Origin: Bacteroidota bacterium
GTDB taxonomy: Bacteria > Bacteroidota > Bacteroidia > Cytophagales > Cyclobacteriaceae
NCBI GenBank assembly: GCA_018267195.1
Contig: JAFDYY010000033.1
Coordinates: 1 to 34,210, forward strand
Reading direction: 5' to 3'
DNA length: 34,210 bases
The position numbers and the translations under genes were made by a program. Shown piece by piece: positions 1-8,890 of the stretch; position 1 is the stretch's first letter, and each line of letters opens with the position of its first letter. The notes under the pieces were generated by a model. That model saw only the letters and a list, made by a program, of their open reading frames with translations, did no database searches and was not told where the DNA came from.

Positions 1-2
1 TG

Positions 3-839
3 CAAAGCCCCCCGTCTGCTTCGCTTGTTTTTTTATCGCACGATATTGATTCCATTCACGGAGCTTTGTTTCAAGATGGGTTTTATTTATTAAAAAAAGG
101 AAAACCACATCTTATTTTTAAATTGTTGTGGAATGAGTTATTGCAACGGCCCGACTGGGCTACGTTCGATAAGATCATGAAAATGGAAGATGCGTATTCG
201 TTCAAATCAACTTTTTTCTGGCTGGTAAACCGAGGGCGGCTTTCTAAGCGAGAAGTAAATGCCGATTACTCCATTCGCAGCCCCCTCATTCAATCGGCCA
301 TCGGGCAGGCAGCCGCCAGAGGGTGGCACAACGGAATCCACAAAAGTATTTCGACAGAAAGTTTCAGCGATGAAATGAATAAGTGTGGGTTTACCCCTAT
401 TGCCAACCGCAATCATTACTTAAAATTTAATCTTCCGGCCCATTACAATGGAATAGAAAAAGCCGGATTAAAAATGGATGCCAGTGTAGGTTTTGCCGAA
501 GCCTATGGATTCAGAAACAGCTATGGGCTTCCGTTTACTCCTTACGATTTAGAGAATAGAAAACCGTATTCATTTGTGGAAGTTCCGCTCACCATTATGG
601 ACACCACACTGTACCGGTACCAAAAAAAGGAAGCCACCGCAGCAGCCGTTGAATTGGTTGACTTCCTGGAGAAAAATAAATTCAATGCCGTAATCTCGTT
701 ACTTTGGCACAATAACTATTTTACCAATTATAAGTTTCGCGGCTACTTGACATTATATAAAACACTGTTGGCTTATTTTTACGAGAACCATTGGAAAAGT
801 ATTCAGCCCGAAGAAATAATAAAAAATTATACACTATAG
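3..839 (+). CDS. Polysaccharide deacetylase-like protein, 5' partial
   Basis: The reading frame is open to the left edge, so the true start lies outside the window; the TTG at 66 is not a convincing start because coding similarity continues before it. The first codons carry an LSHDID motif (nt 36-50), which matches the metal-binding Asp motif of NodB-type carbohydrate esterases as found in the Bacteroidota deacetylase-like proteins. An xGIHxS motif near nt 330-350 resembles the second metal motif (usually GLHxS). The family removes acetyl groups from cell-surface sugars or is a related non-catalytic homologue. It heads a compact plus-strand polysaccharide operon and is followed after 24 nt by an acetyltransferase-like gene. 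Family assignment is fairly sure; activity and substrate are inference. Confidence 0.75.
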   Translation, partial: QSPPSASLVFLSHDIDSIHGALFQDGFYLLKKGKPHLIFKLLWNELLQRPDWATFDKIMKMEDAYSFKSTFFWLVNRGRLSKREVNADYSIRSPLIQSAIGQAAARGWHNGIHKSISTESFSDEMNKCGFTPIANRNHYLKFNLPAHYNGIEKAGLKMDASVGFAEAYGFRNSYGLPFTPYDLENRKPYSFVEVPLTIMDTTLYRYQKKEATAAAVELVDFLEKNKFNAVISLLWHNNYFTNYKFRGYLTLYKTLLAYFYENHWKSIQPEEIIKNYTL

Positions 840-863
840 TTGTACCTTCGTTCTGCCACTTAC

Positions 864-1436
864 ATGTCAATCTTCAACTTGCTCTTCCGCAAATTTTATT
901 ATGCCGTTTGGAAGAGAATCTATACCAACGAAACGGTAAAATTATATGAAATGGCTCAGCGTCCGCTCATCCAACCCGAAGGGCTGTCTGTTAAACCGGT
1001 TTCGTTGGCCAACCTAAACGATGCATGTTCCTTTCAAAGCAATTATCAGATCAATCAGTTTAAAGATTTATTACAAAAGGGAAATGCCGGGTACTTTGGG
1101 TATGTGGCCGGAAAATGTGTGCACCGGTCGTGGGTGGCCATAGGGGCTTGTAAGATAAACCTGCACCCGATGGTTTCCCGGAAACTCAAGACGGATGAAG
1201 TGTTTATACATTTTTGCGAAACGGCTGCCACCCTGCGCGGAAAAAATATCTTTCCGGGCGTACTCAGCCACATAGGCCGGCAGTGGACAGAGAAAAAAGT
1301 TCTGATCAGCGTAGATCACCGAAATGCAAGCTCCATTAAGAGCATAAAAAAAAGTGGCTTCACTGAAATTGAACGTATCCATATTATCATTTTCTTTGGG
1401 CTTCGTTTCGTTCAGCAATTACCTGTTCACCCGTAA
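864..1436 (+). CDS. GNAT-like acyltransferase family protein
   Basis: I chose ATG 864 (190 aa) over the TTG at 840, which directly abuts the previous stop codon. The C-terminal segment VDHRNASSIKSIKKSGF has the look of GNAT motif B (the N-x-x-S-x-x-x-x-x-K-x-G-F pattern at the end of the fold), and the N-terminal part is a short amphipathic region. The usual acetyl-CoA loop (Q/RxxGxG/A) is not obvious, so catalysis is uncertain. The stop codon TAA directly precedes the ATG of the next gene, another acyltransferase-type protein, which suggests that both modify a sugar or lipid precursor of the same polysaccharide. GNAT-like membership is moderately supported. Confidence 0.6.
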   Translation: MSIFNLLFRKFYYAVWKRIYTNETVKLYEMAQRPLIQPEGLSVKPVSLANLNDACSFQSNYQINQFKDLLQKGNAGYFGYVAGKCVHRSWVAIGACKINLHPMVSRKLKTDEVFIHFCETAATLRGKNIFPGVLSHIGRQWTEKKVLISVDHRNASSIKSIKKSGFTEIERIHIIIFFGLRFVQQLPVHP

Positions 1437-2384
1437 ATGGAAACCAACAAAGACCGTTACCGGATTTTTTGTCAGAAAGAAAAACTACCCCTGTTTCAAA
1501 ACGACTGGTGGCTGGATGCTGTCTGCGGGGAAGAGTGGGATGCCGCCCTGGTATGGCATGATGAACAGGTAGTGGCCGCCCTTCCCTACCACATCGAAAA
1601 AAAAGGCTGGTTTCGTTTTTTAAATATGCCCAAGCTCACCGGCTTTCTGGGGCCAGCCATCCTCTATCCGCCCGGGCAGAAATACGCTTCCCGTTTAAGT
1701 TATGAAATGGAGATGACTGAAAAAATGATTGACCAGCTTCCTCCCTTTTCTTTTTTCCGGCAAAACTTTCATCATTCCATTACCAACTGGCTTCCCTTCT
1801 ACTGGAAAAAATTCAGCCAAACCACCCGCTACACCTATGTGTTGGAGTTAAACGACCTCACTCATGTTTTTGAAGAACTGAAGAGCAGCGTACGCGGAAA
1901 AATAAGGAAGGCAAGCGAGCTTGTATCAGTTTCTCAGGATCAAAACCTGGAAGAATTTTATTCTCTTTTCTGTATGACTTTTGAACGGCAAAAATTAAAA
2001 CCACCGGTTTCCTTTGATTTCCTAAAACGTATTGACAATGCGCTGATCCAACGAAGCCAACGAAAAATTTTCTTTGCTGTGGATTCGGAAGGAAAAAACC
2101 ATTCAGCCCTTTATTTAAGTTGGGATCATCAGACGGCCTACGTACACATGGTGGGCGAAGACCCCGCCCTGCGCAACAGCGGGGCCGGCATGTTGCTGAT
2201 TTGGAAAGCCATTGAGTTTACCAAAAATGAATTGAAACTGACCACGTTTGATTTTCTCGGAAGTATGATTGAATCGGTAGAACCCGTACGCAGGGCTTTT
2301 GGAGCCCGGCAGATTCCATACTTTCAGGTACGAAAAATAAATTCACCACTACTAAAACTAGTATTTGCTTTTTTTCCTGCGTAA
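1437..2384 (+). CDS. FemAB/BioF2-type (Acetyltransf_6) acyltransferase
   Basis: This 315-aa protein has the layout of the double-GNAT FemAB/BioF2-like family. The N-terminal half contains NDWWLDAVCGEEWDAALV followed by LPYHIEKKGWFRFLNMPKL and a conserved-looking LTGFLGPAI segment. The C-terminal half contains RGKIRKA, an FxxxFCMTFERQ helix, and GEDPALRNSGAGMLLIWKAI, which fits the acyl-CoA-binding part of the fold. Members of this family attach amino-acyl or acyl groups in cell-wall and exopolysaccharide pathways. The ATG follows the upstream TAA with no spacing, and the next gene begins 2 nt after this stop, so cotranslation with the glycosyltransferases is likely. Acceptor and donor are unknown. 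Confidence 0.7.
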   Translation: METNKDRYRIFCQKEKLPLFQNDWWLDAVCGEEWDAALVWHDEQVVAALPYHIEKKGWFRFLNMPKLTGFLGPAILYPPGQKYASRLSYEMEMTEKMIDQLPPFSFFRQNFHHSITNWLPFYWKKFSQTTRYTYVLELNDLTHVFEELKSSVRGKIRKASELVSVSQDQNLEEFYSLFCMTFERQKLKPPVSFDFLKRIDNALIQRSQRKIFFAVDSEGKNHSALYLSWDHQTAYVHMVGEDPALRNSGAGMLLIWKAIEFTKNELKLTTFDFLGSMIESVEPVRRAFGARQIPYFQVRKINSPLLKLVFAFFPA

Positions 2385-2386
2385 TC

Positions 2387-3517
2387 ATGGCTTCATTAAA
2401 TATTTTGGTCATTTCGTTCAGCAACTTAAAAACAGATGCACGGGTAAAACGCCACGTAAATTTTTTACTAAATGCCGGACATAAAATAACGCTCGTTTGC
2501 CACGATGCCGAAGAGGATGCAAACATAATGCTCATCCCGATTAGCCCGCTTAAACTGACTTTGGTAAAAAAAATAATTTCGAGCGTGCTGCTCCTCTCCC
2601 GGCTGTATTCGGTCGCTTACCGTTATTTGTATGGGTACCAACTCCGGCTGAATCAAAAATTCGATATCGTTTTGTCTAATGATATTGAAACCCTACCGCT
2701 CGCTTTTCAATTAAAAGGGCAGGCTAAAATTATTTTTGATGCCCATGAATACGCTCCTCGTCATTTTGAAGATAAATTATTGTGGCGCATTTTTTTTCAA
2801 GGATTCAACCAATACCTCTGCAAAAAATATATTCCAAAAGTGGATAAAATGATTACGATCGGTGAGGGGATCGCAAATGAATATACGAAAGAATTTGGAG
2901 TGAAGCCTACCGTTATTACCAATGCTTCTGCGTATTACGACATAGAGCCTCGAAAAACCAACTCTAAAAAAATCCGGTTGGTCCATCAGGGCATTGCTAC
3001 ACCTTCGCGCAAGTTGGAATTGATGTTTGAAATGATGAACCATTTGGACGAGCGGTTTACATTAGATCTATTTTTGGTAACTCCCACACACCGTTCAAAC
3101 ATTCTCTATCTACAACAGTTAAAAGAGATTGCTAAAAGGGATCCGCGTATCCGTTTCCCCGATCCCGTACCGGCCAATCAACTAATCAACACCCTCAATC
3201 AATACGACATCGGCATTACCTTAATCCCTCCGGTAAACTTTAATTATGCCAACACCTTGCCCAATAAATTCTTTGAATGTATTCAGGCTCGAATAGCGCA
3301 AGCCATCGGGCCGATCCCCGAAATGAAAAAAATTACAGAAGCCTACCGCATCGGGGTGGTGTCGGGCGATTTTGAACCTCAAAATTTAGCTCAAAAAATT
3401 CAGCAGCTGGATGCCGAACGGATTGATGAATACAAAGCCAACTGTGCGGCTGCCGCCCGCGTGTTTAATGCCGGCAAAAATGAAAAAACATTAAATGAAA
3501 TTATAGATAGCTTGTGA
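2387..3517 (+). CDS. Glycosyltransferase family 4 (GT-B fold)
   Basis: The 376-aa protein starts MASLNILVISFSNLKTDARV, typical of the N-terminal Rossmann lobe of GT4 enzymes, where R-V-x-R-x follows the first beta strand. FDIVLSNDIETLPLA and IIFDAHEY (around residues 105-130) match the acceptor-lobe signature, and IRLVHQGIATPSRKLELMFE marks the start of the donor lobe. The C-terminal LPNKFFECIQARIAQAIG corresponds to the K-x-FE-x(n)-G nucleotide-sugar region, although the first Glu of the EX7E motif is not clear. Such enzymes transfer a sugar from a nucleotide donor to a lipid-linked polysaccharide precursor at the cytoplasmic membrane. It ends in a GTGA overlap with the next glycosyltransferase. 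Confidence 0.85.
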   Translation: MASLNILVISFSNLKTDARVKRHVNFLLNAGHKITLVCHDAEEDANIMLIPISPLKLTLVKKIISSVLLLSRLYSVAYRYLYGYQLRLNQKFDIVLSNDIETLPLAFQLKGQAKIIFDAHEYAPRHFEDKLLWRIFFQGFNQYLCKKYIPKVDKMITIGEGIANEYTKEFGVKPTVITNASAYYDIEPRKTNSKKIRLVHQGIATPSRKLELMFEMMNHLDERFTLDLFLVTPTHRSNILYLQQLKEIAKRDPRIRFPDPVPANQLINTLNQYDIGITLIPPVNFNYANTLPNKFFECIQARIAQAIGPIPEMKKITEAYRIGVVSGDFEPQNLAQKIQQLDAERIDEYKANCAAAARVFNAGKNEKTLNEIIDSL

Positions 3518-4764
3518 GCGACAAAAACCTGGTGCTCATCACCCATCATTTTCCCTTTGGCTCCGGTGAAACGTTTCTGGAGAGTGAGGTGCCGTGGCTG
3601 GTGCCGAAGTTCAACAGCGTTATTGTGCTGACTAAAAATGTAGAATCAAAAAATAGTCGCTTCCATGCTCCTAACTTTTATACTACCCGAATCAGCCCTC
3701 GAAGCAGTTGGGTAGAAAAAATTAAATCAATAGTGCTTTTTATTAAGCATGGTAAAAAATCGATTGGTTGCCTGCTAAGCGAATTCAGGTATTTGCGCGG
3801 CCGGAATAAAAAAATAACGTTCGTCATTTTTAAAAGAATGATGCACGATGTTTTTAAAGCATTGGTTCTTGCGCAAAAAATTGAAAACGAAATTAAGTTA
3901 CACCGGCTGGCCGGCACCGTGGTTTTATATTCCTATTGGTTCACTTCAGCTGCTCTGGCCATGGGTTTGGTCTCCTCAAAAAAAGTAAACATCAAACGGG
4001 TAACGCGGGCGCATGGCGGAGATCTTTATCCCGAACTTCATCCGGGAAACTATCTTTCGTACAGACAGGTTAGTGCTCAAGCATTAGACAAAATTTATCC
4101 CACTTCGCAAGTGGGGGCAACGGTTTTAAAAAATCTTATCTCTTCCTCTCTTCATTCAAAAATAGAAATAGCCAAACTGGGAACTCTTAAACCGGGTGTT
4201 ATTCCGGTTGCCAAAACAAGCAATGAATTTATCATCGTCAGTGTTTCATCGTTAAAGCCAATTAAGCGGATACACTTGATCATTGAAGCGCTAAGCCTGC
4301 TACAACATGTGCCGGTGCATTGGGTACACTACGGAGACGGCTCTCTCCGGGAGGAACTGGAAATACTGGCCAAGAAAAAACTAAATCACATCCGGTACGA
4401 ATTTCGGGGTGCGGTTTCCAATTCTGCTATTTTCGATTTTTATCAGAAGAATTATGTTGACCTGTTTATCAATGTAAGTGCTTCAGAAGGCATTCCGTTG
4501 TCGCTCATGGAAGCTCAATCATTCGGCATACCCTGTATCGCTACCAACGTAGGGGGAAACGGAGAGATCGTTTCTGCTGAAACCGGAAAACTCGTTTCTC
4601 CGGAAGGCACCCCGCAAGAAATAGCCAGTGCCATCCGCCAGCGGCTGTCGGAATCGCCTGCCGAAAAGGAAAAATTACGTCAGCAGGTAATGAATAACTG
4701 GGCGGCCTATTACGATAGTTCAAAAAATTACGCTATTTTTTCCGATCATCTTTTAACCCTTTAA
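3514..4764 (+). CDS. Glycosyltransferase family 4, WcaL/colanic-acid-like
   Basis: The gene starts with GTG inside a GTGA overlap with the preceding stop codon, a typical translational-coupling arrangement; no better ATG exists nearby. The 416-aa protein opens ITHHFPFGSGETFLESEV, characteristic of the WcaL/AmsK-type subgroup that recognises growing exopolysaccharide chains. RAHGGDLYPE (around residue 165) is a conserved acceptor-lobe segment. The donor lobe has VSSLKPIKRIHLIIEAL and a complete EX7E motif (E325 to E333 in SEGIPLSLMEAQSFGIP). It probably adds one sugar to the lipid-linked repeat unit assembled by this cluster. Confidence 0.87.
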   Translation: MSDKNLVLITHHFPFGSGETFLESEVPWLVPKFNSVIVLTKNVESKNSRFHAPNFYTTRISPRSSWVEKIKSIVLFIKHGKKSIGCLLSEFRYLRGRNKKITFVIFKRMMHDVFKALVLAQKIENEIKLHRLAGTVVLYSYWFTSAALAMGLVSSKKVNIKRVTRAHGGDLYPELHPGNYLSYRQVSAQALDKIYPTSQVGATVLKNLISSSLHSKIEIAKLGTLKPGVIPVAKTSNEFIIVSVSSLKPIKRIHLIIEALSLLQHVPVHWVHYGDGSLREELEILAKKKLNHIRYEFRGAVSNSAIFDFYQKNYVDLFINVSASEGIPLSLMEAQSFGIPCIATNVGGNGEIVSAETGKLVSPEGTPQEIASAIRQRLSESPAEKEKLRQQVMNNWAAYYDSSKNYAIFSDHLLTL

Positions 4765-4768
4765 TGCT

Positions 4769-5506
4769 TTGACACTCGATCAATCAACCTTGGCTTACCT
4801 GCGGGGCGAAAAATTTTCGAACGCACTAAAAATCACCTACCCCTATTATGAAGCAATTCCCGACCGGGTAAAATTGATTACCGGGATCAGCCGGGATAAA
4901 AAAATAATTCACTTGGGGTGTTTGGATCATCAGCCGCTGATCGAACAAAAGATGAAGGCCGGAAAATGGCTGCACCACGAACTAACCCAACACGCAAAAA
5001 AGTGTATTGGCATTGATATTGAAAAAGAAACACTGACGTATGTGCAGGAAAAACTAGGAGTGAATAACATTATTCTGTGCGACATTACCGGGGCACCGAT
5101 TCAGGAAATTATTTCTGAAAAATGGGATTATGCCATTCTGGGGGAACTGCTCGAACACATTGATAATCCCGTGCATTACCTGCGCGAGATTCGCGAAAAA
5201 TACGGTTCTTCAATTCAAAAAATTATCATCACCGTGCCCAATGTAATGAACGTGCGTATTCTGGGCCTGGCCGCCAAAGCCACCGAAGTAATTAATACCG
5301 ACCACCGGTATTGGTTTACCCCCTACACGCTTGCTAAAGTAATGCACCAGGCAGGTATAGAATTAGACGAATTGCTTTTTGCCAACCGCATTCAACTTTC
5401 CTTACCGGGATTGATCAAACAAAAAATAATGAAAGTCATGGGCAGCCAACCCAAGTATGGGTTTCAATACGCTTCTTCCATTGTAGCCATTGGCAAACTG
5501 AGCTAG
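4769..5506 (+). CDS. Class I SAM-dependent methyltransferase
   Basis: The 245-aa product has a degenerate methyltransferase motif I (IIHLGCLDH, residues 46-54), the acidic end of strand beta2 (CIGIDIEKE, D83) and a motif IV region DYAILGELLEHIDNP (residues 120-134), which matches the EHxxNP signature of Methyltransf_11/23-type proteins. The only usable start is TTG 4769: the nearby ATG at 4764 runs into a stop after two codons, and a TAA lies in frame upstream at 4754. It is the last gene of the polysaccharide operon, only 4 nt from the converging flippase gene, so sugar or lipid-carrier methylation is the likely role. Substrate is unknown. Confidence 0.75.
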   Translation: MTLDQSTLAYLRGEKFSNALKITYPYYEAIPDRVKLITGISRDKKIIHLGCLDHQPLIEQKMKAGKWLHHELTQHAKKCIGIDIEKETLTYVQEKLGVNNIILCDITGAPIQEIISEKWDYAILGELLEHIDNPVHYLREIREKYGSSIQKIIITVPNVMNVRILGLAAKATEVINTDHRYWFTPYTLAKVMHQAGIELDELLFANRIQLSLPGLIKQKIMKVMGSQPKYGFQYASSIVAIGKLS

Positions 5507-5510
5507 TGGC

Positions 5511-6965
5511 TCATTTCAGAATGGTGCGCAGATTCAGATTTTTTATTTCGGCCCGGTACGACCACGCCAGAATAATAGCGGCCAGCAAAACATAAAAACT
5601 GTGTACCCAAAGCGGGTGCGATTGGCCAACGGTTAGCTCAAGCACAGCAATGGCCAACGTCATAACCAGAGGAGCTCCCGCCAATTTCATAAAATTAAAT
5701 TGTAACAAGAATTTTTTCCGAATACCGATGTAAAGTGTAATGATTTCTACCCCGTAGCCAACCCAAATAGCCATGATTAACCCCATCATTCCGTAGCGGG
5801 GAATAAAAGCAATCATCGAAAAAATTTTTATTCCTACAATAAATAAATAATATATCGGCAAAGGCTTTTGATACTTAATGGCCGCATACGGCATAACCAC
5901 ATAAAATCGCATGGAACGCAATAAATACGTTATGGCCAAAAAAGGAATCCACTCAATGGCTTCCAAGTATTTTGATTTTCCCAGGTAATCAACCAAGAAT
6001 TTTAAAATAATAGGAAAGAAAAAGATGCAGACCGTTACTAAAATAAGGGTAACGGCTGTCAGGCCATTATAATACCGGTTTATTTCAATGGTACTTTTCT
6101 TTTCTTTTTGCAAGGCAACGATCCCCAGCACTTTGGGAAAAAATGAATTATAAAATCCACTCAACGCAAATTCAATTACCGACAAACATTTGGCTGCAAA
6201 ATCATAAATCCCTACCTGACTCAACGGCAAAAAATAAGCCATCAGCATACGATCGTAAAAACCATTGAACCACTGCATTACCTGATACAGCAAAGAAGGA
6301 TGATTAAACCCAAGTGTTGAACGGATCAGGGCAAAATCAAAGAAATACCCACAGCGGCCATACACGCTCGCCAATGCCCAGATGGCCGTGGCCGACATGG
6401 CTACCAGCTTTCCGCCAATCGGGCCGAAGAGGCTATCGGGAAACCAATACAGGCCGGCTATTGTAAAAACGGCCGTAAAGAAAAAAGAAAGCAAATTCAT
6501 CCACAAAAAAGTGGTTGCCTTTTCCTGTGTCTGCAAAAAACTGCTCTTTACTTTCACTACTGCCTGAAACACCCCCGAAGCAACCGACAAAACCCCATAC
6601 GGATAAAACCGGATATCCTGACCGGGAAAAACTTTTTGAAAAATAATTTCGCCAAGTATTACTAACATTCCTCCTACTAACAAGCCAGTGCCTAACACAA
6701 AAGAAAAAGAAGAGCTGATGTAGCGGTTCAGTTTAGATGTGTCGGCTTTAAATTCATGATAATAGGTATAAAGGGCGGCATCGAAACTGTAGGTAACAAA
6801 AATCTGTACAAACAGGGCGAAGGTGGTATAGATAGACAACGCACCCAAGGTGCCGGGCGATAAAAAACGGATATAAAACGGAAGCAAAATTACCGCACTA
6901 GCCAAATTAAGCGAACCAGCCACCGTGTAGATAAAAGAATTTTGGATAAATCGTTTTGAGATCAA
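5511..6965 (-). CDS. Wzx-type polysaccharide flippase (MOP superfamily)
   Basis: The 484-aa protein is hydrophobic throughout, with roughly 12-14 predicted membrane segments and short charged loops, as in O-antigen/teichoic-acid flippases. The N-terminal part (SFIYTVAGSLNLASAVILLP, then FLSPGTLGALSIYTTF) matches the first two helices of the polysaccharide_synt family. It should move undecaprenyl-linked oligosaccharide across the inner membrane, completing the set of transferases in the cluster. It starts with TTG at 6965 in a TTGA overlap with the upstream glycosyltransferase stop; a TAA three codons further upstream in frame excludes an earlier start. It converges with the methyltransferase gene, and the 4-nt space between the stops leaves little room for separate terminators. 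Confidence 0.85.
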   Translation of the reverse strand: MISKRFIQNSFIYTVAGSLNLASAVILLPFYIRFLSPGTLGALSIYTTFALFVQIFVTYSFDAALYTYYHEFKADTSKLNRYISSSFSFVLGTGLLVGGMLVILGEIIFQKVFPGQDIRFYPYGVLSVASGVFQAVVKVKSSFLQTQEKATTFLWMNLLSFFFTAVFTIAGLYWFPDSLFGPIGGKLVAMSATAIWALASVYGRCGYFFDFALIRSTLGFNHPSLLYQVMQWFNGFYDRMLMAYFLPLSQVGIYDFAAKCLSVIEFALSGFYNSFFPKVLGIVALQKEKKSTIEINRYYNGLTAVTLILVTVCIFFFPIILKFLVDYLGKSKYLEAIEWIPFLAITYLLRSMRFYVVMPYAAIKYQKPLPIYYLFIVGIKIFSMIAFIPRYGMMGLIMAIWVGYGVEIITLYIGIRKKFLLQFNFMKLAGAPLVMTLAIAVLELTVGQSHPLWVHSFYVLLAAIILAWSYRAEIKNLNLRTILK

Positions 6966-8251
6966 CGGTGTTTAATAATGGTGTTCAACAAAAAATCAAT
7001 TGGCCCGGCCAACGACCGGTGCGAATAGGTCTGAGCTGCGTTTGACGCTCCCGCTAATCGGCCTTGTTGAAAATACTGGAAAAGCTGGGCGATATGCTCT
7101 TTCAACTTTATTTGTTCTTCAAACGAAAACATTTTTCCGGCTCCGGATTCGGAAATAATTTTTGCGGCATCTCCGTCTGTCGGGCCAAAGGCTAAGATGG
7201 GGCGTTGTGCCCCGAGGTATTCAAACAGTTTTCCCGTCAGCACAAACTTGGTACGCACATCCACCCCTAAAAGGAGTACGGCTGCTTTTTTCATTTCGCG
7301 GGTGGCCACTTCATGTGGTTGGAATGGAATCATTTCCAGATGTGCCTCCAATCCGTTTTCACGGATGGATTGCCGTACCCCCTCCGCTACGTGGCCCATG
7401 ATCCTGATTTTCAAATGATGTCCCAGTGGATGTTTTTCTTTTTTTAATTCACCCAATATCTTCCACAGATTAACCGGATTTATCCGATTGAAAAAGGAAC
7501 CGGCATAGAGCAGTGAAAAATCCTGATCAAGCGCAGTCGTGCCGGAAAAATCTTCCTCATCAAAGCCATTGGTTACTATCGTTACTTCACTGCCTCTTTT
7601 TTGTTCAAATTCTTTTTTCATCCTCTCTCCCACCACGGTAACGGCATCGGCTCCGCGCAGCACCTCTAATTCAAGCCGGTGGTGTTGGCGATCTGCCAGA
7701 CCGGTCAGCAGCAAGTCGTGGTAATAATCCATGGTAGTCCACGGATCGCGAAAATCGGCCAGCCAAGGTATGCTGAGTTGCTGCTTCAGCCGCATCGCAA
7801 TGAGGTGAACGGAATGAGGCGGCCCGGTAGAGATTATGGCCTCTACCGGATTATCTTTTAAATATTTTTTTAAAAAACGAACTGAAGGGCGTATCCAAAA
7901 CATCCGCGCATCGGGAATAAAAAAATTACTTCTGATCCAGGTTGAAATTTTACCTATCCACGATTTTTTTTGCTGGCTTATTTCGTTGGTATCGGATTTG
8001 CTTTTACGAGACGAAATCAACTGATAAAGACGGTGTGGTTCCCAAATAGATTTGCGAATTACTGTTATCTCTGGCAATACATCTTTATCCATTGATTGAT
8101 CTCGCTGTGGATAGTTTCCGTTGCTTACCGTGTAGATAACCGGCTGCCAGCCTCTGCGCCACAAATACTTGCTTAGCTTCACCCATCGCTGCACGGCTAT
8201 GCCTCCGGCCGGAGGCCAGTAGTACGTAAGGATCAGAATTTTTTTTGGCAT
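6962..8251 (-). CDS. Glycosyltransferase family 4
   Basis: The 429-aa protein begins ILILTYYWPPAGGIAVQRWV, the donor/acceptor glycine-rich loop typical of GT4 enzymes of exopolysaccharide clusters. PVEAIISTGPPHSVHLIA and WLADFRDPWT (about residues 135-170) are characteristic of this subgroup, which resembles sugar transferases encoded beside Wzx/Wzy genes. The donor lobe includes LLYAGSFFNRINP and TGKLFEYLGAQRPILAFGP (about residues 340-365), the nucleotide-sugar binding region. It lies between udk and the flippase gene, overlapping the latter by four bases, so flippase and transferase are probably produced together. Sugar specificity cannot be read from the sequence. Confidence 0.86.
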   Translation of the reverse strand: MPKKILILTYYWPPAGGIAVQRWVKLSKYLWRRGWQPVIYTVSNGNYPQRDQSMDKDVLPEITVIRKSIWEPHRLYQLISSRKSKSDTNEISQQKKSWIGKISTWIRSNFFIPDARMFWIRPSVRFLKKYLKDNPVEAIISTGPPHSVHLIAMRLKQQLSIPWLADFRDPWTTMDYYHDLLLTGLADRQHHRLELEVLRGADAVTVVGERMKKEFEQKRGSEVTIVTNGFDEEDFSGTTALDQDFSLLYAGSFFNRINPVNLWKILGELKKEKHPLGHHLKIRIMGHVAEGVRQSIRENGLEAHLEMIPFQPHEVATREMKKAAVLLLGVDVRTKFVLTGKLFEYLGAQRPILAFGPTDGDAAKIISESGAGKMFSFEEQIKLKEHIAQLFQYFQQGRLAGASNAAQTYSHRSLAGPIDFLLNTIIKHR

Positions 8252-8261
8252 CCGCAGATCA

Positions 8262-8867
8262 CTAAAGTTTTGACGTTAAATAAGTAACGAAAACCTCCAA
8301 TGCTTTATCAAAATTACTGTTATTCGGTATTACTAAGTCGGCATGGTGCATTAACGGCTCTATCAGCGACTCATACACCGGCATAACATGATGCTGGTAG
8401 CGGTAAAGAACATCGTCCAGATCATACCCACGTTCTATCTGGTCGCGTCTTATTCTGCGCCCCAGCTTTACGTGGTCTTTGGCTTCAATAAATACTTTCA
8501 GATCGAGCTGCTTAGCGATCTCTTCAAAATACTGTACAAACAATCCTTCTACCACAATAATCGGAGCCGATTTAAAAATCAATTGTCTGGGTTGAGCCGC
8601 GGGGTTATTATAGGTGTACTCGGTTTTAATTACATCTTGCCCCGCTTTCAGTTTCAGCAGATCTTGTAAAAAAGTATCGCGGTCGATGGAAACAGGCAAA
8701 TCAAAATTTTTAATTCCCTTCTCATCAACAGGTTGCTGGTCGCGGGGTTTGTAATAGTTGTCTTGAGAGATGAGGCACATCTGGTCTTTAGAAAAATGAG
8801 CTGATAGCCCCTGCAGGAAAAACGTTTTGCCTGATCCGCTGCCTCCCGTGATGCCGATGGTTAACAC
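8262..8867 (-). CDS. udk: Uridine kinase
   Basis: The protein (201 aa, usual family length) opens with a Walker A motif GGSGSGKT at residues 8-15. It continues with ISQDNYYKPRDQQ (the uridine-binding D-x-Y-Y segment) and KNFDLPVSIDRD, and IIVVEGLFVQYFEE corresponds to the Walker B region. RRIRRDQIERGYD carries the lid arginines. It phosphorylates uridine and cytidine with a nucleoside triphosphate in pyrimidine salvage, in the cytoplasm. The start is GTG at 8867, since no in-frame ATG lies upstream. It sits 23 nt downstream of rdgB, so both nucleotide-metabolism genes are probably cotranscribed. UMP from salvage also feeds UDP-sugar supply, a plausible but unproven link to the neighbouring glycosyltransferase genes. 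Confidence 0.92.
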   Translation of the reverse strand: MLTIGITGGSGSGKTFFLQGLSAHFSKDQMCLISQDNYYKPRDQQPVDEKGIKNFDLPVSIDRDTFLQDLLKLKAGQDVIKTEYTYNNPAAQPRQLIFKSAPIIVVEGLFVQYFEEIAKQLDLKVFIEAKDHVKLGRRIRRDQIERGYDLDDVLYRYQHHVMPVYESLIEPLMHHADLVIPNNSNFDKALEVFVTYLTSKL

Positions 8868-8890
8868 GATGAAATTATTTTTTATACAAA

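Noticed and set aside
840..863. TTG 840 as the start of the GNAT-like gene
   Set aside because: It abuts the previous stop with no spacing, and the ATG at 864 gives a more typical N terminus.
5499..5513. Bidirectional terminator between the methyltransferase and flippase genes
   Set aside because: The TGAGC/GCTCA stem is only five pairs, overlaps both stop codons and lacks a T-run.
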